NCBI GenBank assembly: GCA_023255285.1
Contig: JALRIY010000053.1
Coordinates: forward strand, 1-13,097
Direction of reading: 5' to 3'
Source of the DNA: Algoriphagus sp.
Lineage (GTDB): Bacteria > Bacteroidota > Bacteroidia > Cytophagales > Cyclobacteriaceae
DNA length: 13,097 nt
The translations under genes and the position numbers were made by a program. Shown piece by piece: positions 6,103 through 13,097 of this stretch (its first letter is position 1; every line of letters begins with the position of its first letter). Under the pieces are notes generated by a model that saw only the letters and a list, made by a program, of their open reading frames with translations, was not told the DNA's origin and made no database searches.

Positions 6103-7470
6103 TTATTTACTAAAAGCCTCCAAAATATCGTGTTTGGTTATGATGTGGATTTTGTCTTCAGAATCACGCACCAAAACAGCCTTATCTTTTTCAATCATGG
6201 AAGAAAGTACGTCCAAAGTAGAATCCAAAGCGACAAACTTCATAGATCCTTCCATTACATCAGCAACAGGAGCGTCCTTCAATAGCGGATTGTCAATCAT
6301 TCTCGCAAGTAGTTTATTATCTGTCAAGCAACCCACTACTTCTTCCCCATCCAAGACAGGAATCTGTGAAATGCTTCTGCTATTCATCAAACTGATAGCC
6401 TCTTTGACAGAATCACTTTTCTTAACAGAAAGTAACTGGTACGTACTGCTACGCTCAGTAATGATATCTCGAGCAGTAGCATACGATTTATCTTCCAAAA
6501 ACCCATGGTTTCGCATCCACTCGTCATTGTAAACTTTCCCTAAATAACGGGTTCCGTGATCTGGAAGAATGATTACGAGTACATCTCCCTCTTGGAGGTG
6601 CTCTTTGGCATATTCTAATGCCCCATGCACCGCCGATCCACATGACCATCCAACAAAAAGGCCTTCTTCTCGAGCCAAGCGACGGGTCATCACCGCAGCA
6701 TCTTTGTCGGTCACCTTGATGAAGTGGTCAATCAAAGAAAAGTCCACATTCTTGGGCAAAATATCTTCTCCAATACCTTCGGTTAGGTATGGGTAAATTT
6801 CCTTCTCATCAAAAATACCCGTTTCCTTATATTTCTTAAATACTGAGCCATAGGTGTCCAAACCGATGGTCACCAGGTTCTGATTTTGCTCCTTCAAATA
6901 CTTAGCAGTACCACACATGGAACCCCCAGTACCTACTCCTGCAGCATAATGCGTAATCCGCCCTTCAGTATCTTTCCAGATCTCTGGTCCTGTAGTTTCG
7001 TAATGCGCCTGTGCATTCGACAAATTATCGTACTGGTTGGGATAAAATGAATTTGGGATTTCTTTATTCAATTTTCTTGCTACCGAGTAATACGATCTTG
7101 GGTCTTCAGGGCTGACATTGGTAGGACAGACCACCACCTCTGCACCTACTGCCCGAAGAATATCTATTTTTTCCTGGGATTGCTTATCCGCCATGGTAAA
7201 AATACACTTGTACCCTTTTGCTACTGCTGCTAAAGCCAAGCCCATGCCTGTATTCCCAGATGTTCCCTCAATTAAAGTTCCCCCTGGCTTCAAAATTCCC
7301 GCCTTCTCTGCATCTTCTACCATCTTGATTGCCATCCGGTCTTTCATGGAATTACCTGGATTGAAGTACTCCACTTTAACCAAAACCTCCCCTTTTATGC
7401 CTTGCGAAAGTTTGTTGAGACGAATCATCGGGGTATTCCCAATTGTTTCAATGATCGAGTTGTAAATCAT
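6103..7470 (-). CDS. cbs: Pyridoxal-phosphate cystathionine beta-synthase with C-terminal CBS domain pair
   Basis: It probably condenses serine (or an activated serine) with homocysteine to cystathionine, or makes cysteine by the related synthase reaction, in the cytosol. Residues 1 to about 325 form the fold-type II PLP domain. Visible motifs are GNTPMIRL (11-18), the cofactor lysine in NSMKDRMA (Lys43), substrate loop GTSGNTG (69-75), phosphate loop GVGTGGS (178-184), SCGSA (276-280) and PDHGTRYLGKVYND (303-316). The last motif and the CBS domains (about 341-390 and 400-452) favour cystathionine beta-synthase over O-acetylserine sulfhydrylase. There is no N-terminal heme-binding segment as in animal enzymes. 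The CBS pair usually senses an adenosyl ligand, S-adenosylmethionine in animals; the ligand here is unknown. The membrane protein gene follows with zero spacing. Confidence 0.9.
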   Translation of the reverse strand: MIYNSIIETIGNTPMIRLNKLSQGIKGEVLVKVEYFNPGNSMKDRMAIKMVEDAEKAGILKPGGTLIEGTSGNTGMGLALAAVAKGYKCIFTMADKQSQEKIDILRAVGAEVVVCPTNVSPEDPRSYYSVARKLNKEIPNSFYPNQYDNLSNAQAHYETTGPEIWKDTEGRITHYAAGVGTGGSMCGTAKYLKEQNQNLVTIGLDTYGSVFKKYKETGIFDEKEIYPYLTEGIGEDILPKNVDFSLIDHFIKVTDKDAAVMTRRLAREEGLFVGWSCGSAVHGALEYAKEHLQEGDVLVIILPDHGTRYLGKVYNDEWMRNHGFLEDKSYATARDIITERSSTYQLLSVKKSDSVKEAISLMNSRSISQIPVLDGEEVVGCLTDNKLLARMIDNPLLKDAPVADVMEGSMKFVALDSTLDVLSSMIEKDKAVLVRDSEDKIHIITKHDILEAFSK

Positions 7471-7491
7471 GGGATGTTATATTTGGATGGT

Positions 7492-7499
7492 CAAAAATA
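7492..7499 (-). promoter_or_regulatory. Possible -7 element upstream of the cbs gene
   Basis: The minus strand reads TATTTTTG, fitting TAnnTTTG, 21 nt before the ATG at 7470. No TTG stands 18-20 nt upstream of it, so support is partial. The gap between this gene and the ABC permease (7471-7601) shows no clear terminator hairpin and no riboswitch-like fold. Confidence 0.3.
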
Positions 7500-7601
7500 A
7501 ATGAAATTCTCCGGTCTTACTCGGAATAATCAATCCTCTGAAGAAAAAATCTACCAAATCTTCAATTCTAGTCTTTTAATTTTTTGAATCCCCACAAAAA
7601 A

Positions 7602-9227
7602 TCACAACTCCTTAAATTCCAATCGCTTCAAAACATCCAAGGTCACATGCGTCAGTATAGCAGCCACAAAGCCTAGACCCAACACTGCAGCCCCAAATCC
7701 GAAGATAAACTTTCCGGTAATCCCGAATAGTAAGCCAGAAAAAAATATGGTGGGCACTATTCCAAATATAACAATACCCCCAATCATTAAAGGCTTAATC
7801 AGTATGCGATCCCAACCCTCATCCAACCCCACTTGAGGAATTAGGTTGACGGCAAGACCAATCACATAGGCGAAAATCAGTCCCAATGGAAATAGCACAA
7901 TCAACCAAAAATTGTAATCACCGATCACCACGGAAGGAAGGATCAGCAACAAGGCAAATAGTAGCGTTTGTAACAGATCTAATTTGATCATATTCCAGAA
8001 TTTCAAAGACCAACTAGCAGGAATTAACATAAACCATGGTTTCTTCAAGTCCCCAATAGTGGCCCTTCCAATACCCGCCATGAAATAAAAGAACAGCAAA
8101 AAGAATAAATAAAAGTAAAGTACTTGATGCGAAAACCAGTCAAAGTGGCCTAAACCCGCAAGAACAATTCCCAATACAGCCATTCCTCCAGTATATAACC
8201 CAATCAGCGGATGGATATCCTGCCTGCTACTTTGCACATAATTTCGCCAATACAAGGCTTTTGCTCCCAACCCAAATTCAGGAAGTGCCAATTGCTTTTT
8301 TGAGTTTAAACTGTAAGTATCTTCGGTCACCTCTTTTGTCCCTTTTGCCTTTTCCAGGCGATCCTCATTGTTTTGGGTTGCATCCAACACATCTTCGTAG
8401 TAATGCCCGGAATACTGAATCACTAGTTTTACTACGGCATAATAAGTAACGCCAAATAGTAGCAAATAGGATGAAGACATTATCAAATTCCCGTTCAAAA
8501 AGTAGGACATCATGCCCCTACTCCAACCCACAACAGGAAACAAATCAAACCAAGGCGAGGTAATCCATGCGAACATTCCCTCCCAGAATTTAGGGGCTAA
8601 AAATCCAGGAATCAAAACCAAGGCGCTGACGAGCACTCCTAGCACCAAAACGCCCGCACGCAACTGTTCTAAAATCCCAAAGCGGGTATGGAGCGTGTAG
8701 ATTAAAAATCGGACTGGGGAAATCAGGAAAAAGAAAAGAGCAAACCCCAACAACAAAAATAACCCTCCTAGAAAAGTCAAATCAAATTCACTGGCAAGCT
8801 GCCCCCCACTGTAGACTAGAAAAAACAAAGACCCACCCAATACAGGTAAAATGGAACGAGCCATGTAATACATCAAAATATTTTCGGGCTTCACTGGCGC
8901 AGGAAATAGCAGGTTTACATCTGCCATCTTGAAGAAAGTAATATTGTTTTTTGTGGCCCTGTACAACTGAAAGATAAAAAATACCAATGCCACCACCGTC
9001 ACCCCTCCGATGATGTTTTGCTGGGTGATATCAGCCCCAGCTGCAGCATCCAAATTCATTTCAGAGCTGACCCGCTGACTTCCACCAATTCCCTTGGAAT
9101 ACATAAAGAAAAAGTACCCTGCTCCGATTCCATAGGGAATCAAGCGAAGTGGGTTTCGTAAAATTAGAAGAAGGTTATTGATCAAAATCAAAAAATCCTT
9201 TTTTAGGAGTAAGCGAACCTCATGCAT
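7602..9227 (-). CDS. ABC transporter permease, ABC_export family
   Basis: This 541-residue polytopic membrane protein is the membrane half of an ABC exporter, paired with the ATPase gene just upstream. The N-terminal segment RLLLKKDFLIL, the stretch FFKMADVNLLFPAPVKPE (98-115) and a hydrophilic linker at about 275-325 are typical of the 'putative ABC exporter' family (PF16962 as I recall it). Hydrophobic blocks are visible near 30-43, 72-88, 124-140, 150-178, 190-210, 252-270, 342-360, 366-386, 415-436, 438-463, 480-503 and 506-527, giving roughly 12 helices. No periplasmic binding protein gene is nearby, which fits export rather than import. The substrate cannot be read from the sequence. 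The ATG at 9227 lies inside the end of the ATPase gene (8-nt overlap), so the two are co-translated. Confidence 0.87.
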   Translation of the reverse strand: MHEVRLLLKKDFLILINNLLLILRNPLRLIPYGIGAGYFFFMYSKGIGGSQRVSSEMNLDAAAGADITQQNIIGGVTVVALVFFIFQLYRATKNNITFFKMADVNLLFPAPVKPENILMYYMARSILPVLGGSLFFLVYSGGQLASEFDLTFLGGLFLLLGFALFFFLISPVRFLIYTLHTRFGILEQLRAGVLVLGVLVSALVLIPGFLAPKFWEGMFAWITSPWFDLFPVVGWSRGMMSYFLNGNLIMSSSYLLLFGVTYYAVVKLVIQYSGHYYEDVLDATQNNEDRLEKAKGTKEVTEDTYSLNSKKQLALPEFGLGAKALYWRNYVQSSRQDIHPLIGLYTGGMAVLGIVLAGLGHFDWFSHQVLYFYLFFLLFFYFMAGIGRATIGDLKKPWFMLIPASWSLKFWNMIKLDLLQTLLFALLLILPSVVIGDYNFWLIVLFPLGLIFAYVIGLAVNLIPQVGLDEGWDRILIKPLMIGGIVIFGIVPTIFFSGLLFGITGKFIFGFGAAVLGLGFVAAILTHVTLDVLKRLEFKEL

Positions 9228-9936
9228 CTTTTGTCAATTCTAAAAATAAATCTTCTAAACTTAAGCCTGTTCCCCTTTCTGCTTGTAGCCTCAAATTTGC
9301 AATTGTATCATTGCCAATAATTTGGCCTTCCTTCATGATTAAGATGCGATCTGCAATCGACTCAATCCCTTCAATCAAGTGGGTAGAAACGAGAATGGTT
9401 TTTCCCTGCTCTTTCAATGTGTTGAACAAGTTCTTGGTGTTTTTGATTGCTTTGGGATCCAAGCCTATCATCGGCTCATCAAAAAATAAGAGTTGCGGAT
9501 CTGGTAGCAATCCACAGCAAATAGATACCTTTTGGCGCATCCCCTTGGATAAATCCCTACCCAATTTCTTTTGCTTGTCTTCCAACTCGTACAATTCCAA
9601 TAGTTCAAGCGCTTTCGCCTTCCAATCCCGCACCCCATAAGCCTGAGCAATGAACTGCATGTGCTCCCATATAGTCAATAAATCGTAGACATAGGGTGTC
9701 TCAGGAATGTAGCAGAATAAGCGCTTAGCCTCCACTGAAAGGTGATCGTGCCCCCCAATCGTAATCTCTCCTGCTGTTTTGCGAATCAAACCCACAATAC
9801 ACTTCATGGTGGTACTTTTTCCAGCACCGTTGGGCCCAAGCAAACCTACCACTTCACCCCCATCAAGGTGGAAACTAACCTCTTTGACAGCGGCTTGCTT
9901 GTTGTATACTTTGGTGAGTTGTGTGACGGTTAGCAT
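9220..9936 (-). CDS. ABC transporter ATP-binding protein (exporter type)
   Basis: This 238-residue nucleotide-binding subunit powers the downstream permease. Walker A is GPNGAGKS (34-41). The Q-loop position reads YIPETPYVYD, with Glu79 where most importers have Gln, a common state in ABC-2 type exporters. The signature is LSKGM (129-133), a variant of LSGGQ. Walker B is LLFFDE (149-154), followed by D-loop GLD (158-160). The H-loop is STHLIEG (His186). The catalytic Glu154 and all core residues are present, so it should hydrolyse ATP. The ATG at 9936 is preceded by a 181-nt gap after pyrB that has no obvious consensus promoter but does have a repeat at 9958-9987. It belongs with the permease as a two-gene unit. 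Confidence 0.93.
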   Translation of the reverse strand: MLTVTQLTKVYNKQAAVKEVSFHLDGGEVVGLLGPNGAGKSTTMKCIVGLIRKTAGEITIGGHDHLSVEAKRLFCYIPETPYVYDLLTIWEHMQFIAQAYGVRDWKAKALELLELYELEDKQKKLGRDLSKGMRQKVSICCGLLPDPQLLFFDEPMIGLDPKAIKNTKNLFNTLKEQGKTILVSTHLIEGIESIADRILIMKEGQIIGNDTIANLRLQAERGTGLSLEDLFLELTKDA

Positions 9937-9957
9937 TTCGTGGTAGTTACAATGAGT

Positions 9958-9987
9958 CTATACGTTATTTTCAATCCACTATACGTT
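9958..9987. repeat. Direct repeat CTATACGTT, 21 bases apart, before the ABC ATPase gene
   Basis: CTATACGTT occurs at 9958-9966 and again at 9979-9987. The 21-base period is two helical turns, which would place both copies on the same DNA face. It lies 22-51 nt upstream of the ATPase ATG, where a regulator would act. No regulator gene is adjacent and a chance origin cannot be excluded. Confidence 0.45.
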
Positions 9988-10088
9988 TGGTTTTGAGCTT
10001 ATTACCACTTATGCAGCGTGATTGGGCAAAAAATCAAATTTCCCAATGCTCCTTGCTTGATGTGAATCATTTAATTTTGACCAAATAA

Positions 10089-10104
10089 AAAAAATATATT
10101 TTTT
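10089..10104 (-). terminator. A/T-only palindrome after pyrB, possible weak terminator
   Basis: Six A, TATA, six T form a perfect 16-base palindrome 14 nt beyond the pyrB stop. In RNA the stem is made of A-U pairs only, so it would be weak. It is the only structure I could see between pyrB and the ABC ATPase gene. Confidence 0.25.
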
Positions 10105-10117
10105 GTCACTTTTTATA

Positions 10118-11044
10118 TCACCCCTTGGTCCCAGCCAATAAATACAAGACCGCCATGCGGACGGCTACCCCATTTTCTACCTGATCTAGGATTATGGAAT
10201 GTGCAGAGTCAGCGGCATCCGAGCTCAATTCCACCCCTCTGTTGATCGGTCCTGGGTGCATGATAACAATTTCCTTTTTTAGCCCATCCAACATCTTCTT
10301 GTTGATCCCATAGTACAAGGAATACTCGCGAAGGCTTGGAAAATACTTGATTTGCTGGCGCTCCAATTGTATCCGAAGGACATTGGCCACGTCACACCAG
10401 TCTAAGATCTTGTGGAGATCCAGCTCCACCTTCACCCCTAAACTTTCGATGTATTTTGGAAGCAAGGTGACAGGCCCACAGACGCGCACCTCAGCTCCTA
10501 GTTTTTGCAAACAAAAAATATTGGATAGCGCCACCCGAGAGTGGAGAATATCGCCAATGATGGCTATTTTTTTACCTTTCAGATCCCCCAACTTTTCCTG
10601 CATAGAAAAGGCATCTAAAAGAGCTTGAGTTGGATGCTCATGCGTTCCGTCTCCAGCATTGACCACATTAGCAGGCACATTTTTAGAGAGAAAATGAGGT
10701 GCTCCAGGGCTCGCATGACGCATGACCACCATATCCACCTTCATGGCCAAAATATTATTAACCGTATCCACTAGAGTTTCTCCTTTTTTAACCGAACTAT
10801 TGGAAGAAGAAAAATTAACCACATCGGCACTCAATCTCTTTTCGGCCAACTCAAAAGAAAGGCGAGTTCTGGTAGAGTTTTCGAAGAAAATATTGGCAAT
10901 CGTGATATCTCGCAAAGAAGGTACCTTCTTGATGGGGCGATTGATGATTTCCTTAAAATTGACTGCTGTATCCAGCACAAGTCGGATGTCCGCTTCGCTG
11001 AGTTCTTTGATCCCTAAAAGGTGCCTGGTGCTGAGTTGAGACAT
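10118..11044 (-). CDS. pyrB: Aspartate carbamoyltransferase catalytic subunit
   Basis: It joins carbamoyl phosphate and aspartate to N-carbamoyl-aspartate, the committed step of pyrimidine synthesis, in the cytosol. At 308 residues it has the normal catalytic-chain length. The carbamoyl phosphate loop is NSTRTR (56-61), followed by the 80s loop SVKKGET (84-90), HPTQALLD (137-144), a second-domain SR (169-170), Arg224 in NVLRIQ, and HPGPINRG (263-270), all as expected for an active enzyme. No regulatory chain (pyrI) is adjacent, so it is probably the simple trimeric class or partners outside the window. The ATG overlaps the pyrR stop codon as TAATG, which implies coupled translation with pyrR. 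Confidence 0.97.
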   Translation of the reverse strand: MSQLSTRHLLGIKELSEADIRLVLDTAVNFKEIINRPIKKVPSLRDITIANIFFENSTRTRLSFELAEKRLSADVVNFSSSNSSVKKGETLVDTVNNILAMKVDMVVMRHASPGAPHFLSKNVPANVVNAGDGTHEHPTQALLDAFSMQEKLGDLKGKKIAIIGDILHSRVALSNIFCLQKLGAEVRVCGPVTLLPKYIESLGVKVELDLHKILDWCDVANVLRIQLERQQIKYFPSLREYSLYYGINKKMLDGLKKEIVIMHPGPINRGVELSSDAADSAHSIILDQVENGVAVRMAVLYLLAGTKG

Positions 11045-11595
11045 TATTTGCTAGTTACTTTCTCTGTAATCCAGATGGCGTCTGCAGGATTTCCCTGAGC
11101 CACCCACTCTACCACTACATACTGGCTATCCAGTGTATTTACTTTTATACCATAGTAATCGGGTAATATCGGATAATCTCTAGTAAGCCTTCGATCTACC
11201 AATACCATCAATTCTACCTTTTGAGGTCTGCCAAAGGCAATCATTGCATCCATGGCTGCACGAACAGACCTTCCCTTGTAAAGTACATCATCAATGAGTA
11301 CCACCTTTTTGCCTTCTACCAAAAAATCGATTTTTGTCTCGTTGGCCTTTAATGGAAAATCCCTACGCCGAAAATCATCTCTATGGAAGGTGGCGTCCAA
11401 GTAGCCACTAGGAACCTCAATCCCGGAAATTTCCTTCAAAAACGGGACTATTTTGTCCAACAACAGGGTTCCTCTAGGTTGCAAACCCAAAAATACCGTA
11501 TTCTCGAAATCGTCATGATTTTCAATGAGTTGGTAGCAGAACCGCTTCAAAGTGATTTCAATCTGCTGTTGATCGAGGACGAGCCGTTTTTGCAT
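11044..11595 (-). CDS. pyrR: Bifunctional pyr operon regulator / uracil phosphoribosyltransferase PyrR
   Basis: PyrR is a phosphoribosyltransferase-fold protein that binds uridine nucleotides. In Firmicutes it controls pyr mRNA attenuation, and many members also make UMP from uracil and PRPP. Within 183 residues the PRPP-binding motif is VVLIDDVLYKGRS (98-110), preceded by GLQPRG (37-42), with VDRRLTRDYPI (133-143) and SQYVVVEW (157-164) near the C-terminal end, as in the family. It sits directly before pyrB and overlaps it by one base. The short space before it (32 nt, 11596-11627) shows no attenuator, antiterminator or PyrR-binding loop, so RNA-based control at this site is not supported. 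The nearest TAnnTTTG-like minus-strand element is TATATTTA (11618-11611), one base off consensus. Confidence 0.95.
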   Translation of the reverse strand: MQKRLVLDQQQIEITLKRFCYQLIENHDDFENTVFLGLQPRGTLLLDKIVPFLKEISGIEVPSGYLDATFHRDDFRRRDFPLKANETKIDFLVEGKKVVLIDDVLYKGRSVRAAMDAMIAFGRPQKVELMVLVDRRLTRDYPILPDYYGIKVNTLDSQYVVVEWVAQGNPADAIWITEKVTSK

Positions 11596-11627
11596 GGGTT
11601 AAATTTGCGGTAAATATAGAAAATAAA

Positions 11628-13097
11628 CTAGTCAGCGTCTTCATTTGGAACATACAAATCCCCATCAACCAAAATTTTCTGGATAAAAAACACCTCACTG
11701 AGCAGATCTTGGCCGTTATCGTCTTTCCGGCTTACTTTTTGAAGTCCAGTTATTAGGTAATAGGGACCATACCAATGTAATAAGCGAAGGGAGCCCAAAT
11801 CGGTATAATTTATTTTCCCTTGGCTTGGATCAAGTTCTAAAAAAAAGGATTGATTAGCGACAACCGTTTCAGCACCCTTTAAATAATTTAGTTTGATCTG
11901 ATCGTTCTCCAAATACAAATGAAATACCTCCTCCCCCTGTACTGAGAATTCTCCAAATGGTTCTGGAAAGGTAGTATTCAAATCCTGGTAGCTCACTGCA
12001 TTGTCCCAGAGAACCTCTCCCGATTTGGCTAAAGAAATGAAATGTGCAGATCGATAGGTGTACTCTGTAATTATGGTGTACATCGGAATTGATCCATATA
12101 TTCCATTGTAGGAATCCATGAAAACAGGATTATACCCCATTCGTACGCCCCGATCGTAGCGGTAATTCGAACCTTGTGGGGGTGGAACTCTTCCGGGACC
12201 CCGTGTACTTGTTACTGAAAATTGATCGAAATAGATCACAAAGCTGTCTTCGAGCTCCCATACCTTACGAACTGCATAGGTATTTCTTAAGGTGGGGATT
12301 TTCCCTTTTTCGCGTTGACCTCTTAAATATGCTTCCTGCTTTTCGCGACGCTTCTCAGGGAGATAGGCATAAAAATTTGAGAAATCTTCCAGGGTGTAGC
12401 TCTCGGTCTCTGTTTCTCCAAAAGGATTTATTTTTGTCACGGCCATGCCCTCATAACTATTCCGAACCTCCTTCCCAAAAGCTCCTATCAAGGTTTGATA
12501 CCCCTCCTGATTGAGCAAGAGCCCATCCATCAAGTCTTTATCATCTTTAGCGAGGTCATCCAACTTCACTTCTTGAAGTAAATTTCCTTCAAGATCAAAT
12601 GTGAGTAAGCTAGTATCCCACGTTTTAAAAGGCCCTTTCCTCTTTAAAACTACTTCCATAGCATCCTCTTGTGGGAGCTTAATTAGCTGCAGAACCTGAG
12701 TATCGTTTCCATAAATACCTTGGACAGTAAATACACTCTTGTCAGTTAAAGACAATACTTGAAGCACTGGTCGCGCATCTGCATATCCCAAGAACAGGGC
12801 ACGGTCCTCTTGCACCAAAAATTCAATTAAGTCCATCGGTACTAAATTAGATGCAGGAAATTCTAGGCCCTCTCGGGTCCGGAGATCTAACTTTAAAATA
12901 TATTTCTCAGCCGCAGCAGTGGTCCCTTTTGCAAATAAAAAATAAGTTAATTCCTCCGATCCGTCGTACCCAATCAAGTCAAAACCATTCCTGATTTTAA
13001 CTTGGGCTAGTTCAGATGCATTCAATAGAGAGTCTACTGTAAAATATTCCAACACCCGATCTGCCACTAAACTCCTTGGTTGAAAAGAACGAAAAGC
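11628..13097 (-). CDS. Large protein of unknown function, 5' end outside the window
   Basis: I do not recognise this family. The frame is open to the right edge. A GTG at 13067 could be taken as a start giving 479 residues, but ten more sense codons continue upstream of it to base 13097 with no stop, so the true start is probably outside and may include a signal sequence. The visible part has no transmembrane helix. It is rich in alternating hydrophobic strands, and segments such as LLTFDLEGNLLQEVKL and SLAKSGEVLWDN look like blades of a beta-propeller. Counting from the GTG, a highly charged stretch lies at about 238-256, a Pro/Gly-rich turn near 290-299, and a Tyr/Asn-rich stretch at 300-338. 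It lies 32 nt upstream of pyrR on the same strand, but a shared role with pyrimidine synthesis is not implied. Confidence 0.8.
   Translation of the reverse strand, partial: AFRSFQPRSLVADRVLEYFTVDSLLNASELAQVKIRNGFDLIGYDGSEELTYFLFAKGTTAAAEKYILKLDLRTREGLEFPASNLVPMDLIEFLVQEDRALFLGYADARPVLQVLSLTDKSVFTVQGIYGNDTQVLQLIKLPQEDAMEVVLKRKGPFKTWDTSLLTFDLEGNLLQEVKLDDLAKDDKDLMDGLLLNQEGYQTLIGAFGKEVRNSYEGMAVTKINPFGETETESYTLEDFSNFYAYLPEKRREKQEAYLRGQREKGKIPTLRNTYAVRKVWELEDSFVIYFDQFSVTSTRGPGRVPPPQGSNYRYDRGVRMGYNPVFMDSYNGIYGSIPMYTIITEYTYRSAHFISLAKSGEVLWDNAVSYQDLNTTFPEPFGEFSVQGEEVFHLYLENDQIKLNYLKGAETVVANQSFFLELDPSQGKINYTDLGSLRLLHWYGPYYLITGLQKVSRKDDNGQDLLSEVFFIQKILVDGDLYVPNEDAD

Noticed and set aside
7478..7485. TATATTTG on the plus strand between cbs and the ABC permease
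   Set aside because: No -33 TTG at the right distance (nearest is 15 nt), and it would drive antisense RNA only; single -7 matches are expected several times by chance in this window.
7471..7601. Possible S-adenosylmethionine riboswitch before the cystathionine beta-synthase gene
   Set aside because: The 131-base gap shows no multi-stem junction or conserved purine-rich cores.
11600..11607. TAAATTTG on the plus strand between pyrR and the upstream gene
   Set aside because: No TTG stands 19 nt upstream and it points antisense into the unknown protein gene.

Overview
The window looks like ordinary chromosome of a Bacteroidota species, most likely order Cytophagales and probably near Cyclobacteriaceae (for example Algoriphagus relatives). 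The family-level guess is an inference from protein character. The evidence is: alternative complex III genes (actA, actB) in place of a bc1 complex; a short-tailed S1 protein; a 'PDHGTRYLGKVYND' type cystathionine beta-synthase; an ABC_export-type permease; a general lack of strong Shine-Dalgarno sequences; and promoters of the Bacteroidota type (TTG - 19 nt - TAnnTTTG). No phage, transposon, CRISPR array or secretion island was seen.

Layout. On the minus strand, the left end holds the start of the respiratory act operon: actA (hexaheme cytochrome c, 696-1961) followed by the first 219 codons of actB (1-658, running off the window). A 355-base gap (1962-2316) carries two divergent, near-consensus promoters, one for act and one for a tRNA-Cys gene (2317-2387, plus strand). 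tRNA-Cys and rpsA (ribosomal protein S1, 2523-4292, minus) converge, and each has its own intrinsic terminator in the short space between them. A 447-base gap (4293-4739) follows with the rpsA leader and promoter. It also holds a minus-strand promoter-terminator pair that could make an RNA of about 60 nt next to the plsC start.

Middle. plsC (acyltransferase, 4740-5471) is the only plus-strand protein gene. Its end overlaps by 14 nt the end of a minus-strand two-gene unit: a CBS-domain cystathionine beta-synthase (6103-7470) directly abutting a six-helix membrane protein (5458-6102). Next comes a two-gene ABC exporter (ATPase 9220-9936, permease 7602-9227, 8-nt overlap).

Right end. pyrR (11044-11595) and pyrB (10118-11044) overlap by one base and form a pyrimidine unit. 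Upstream of them on the same strand is a large protein of unknown function (11628 to beyond 13097), open at the window edge, so its true start lies outside.

How it works together: these are mostly housekeeping units (electron transport, translation, phospholipid synthesis, sulfur amino acid metabolism, pyrimidine synthesis) packed in short same-strand operons. I did not find a convincing new multi-gene system. The least explained items are the minus-strand promoter-terminator pair at the plsC start and the unrecognised right-end protein.
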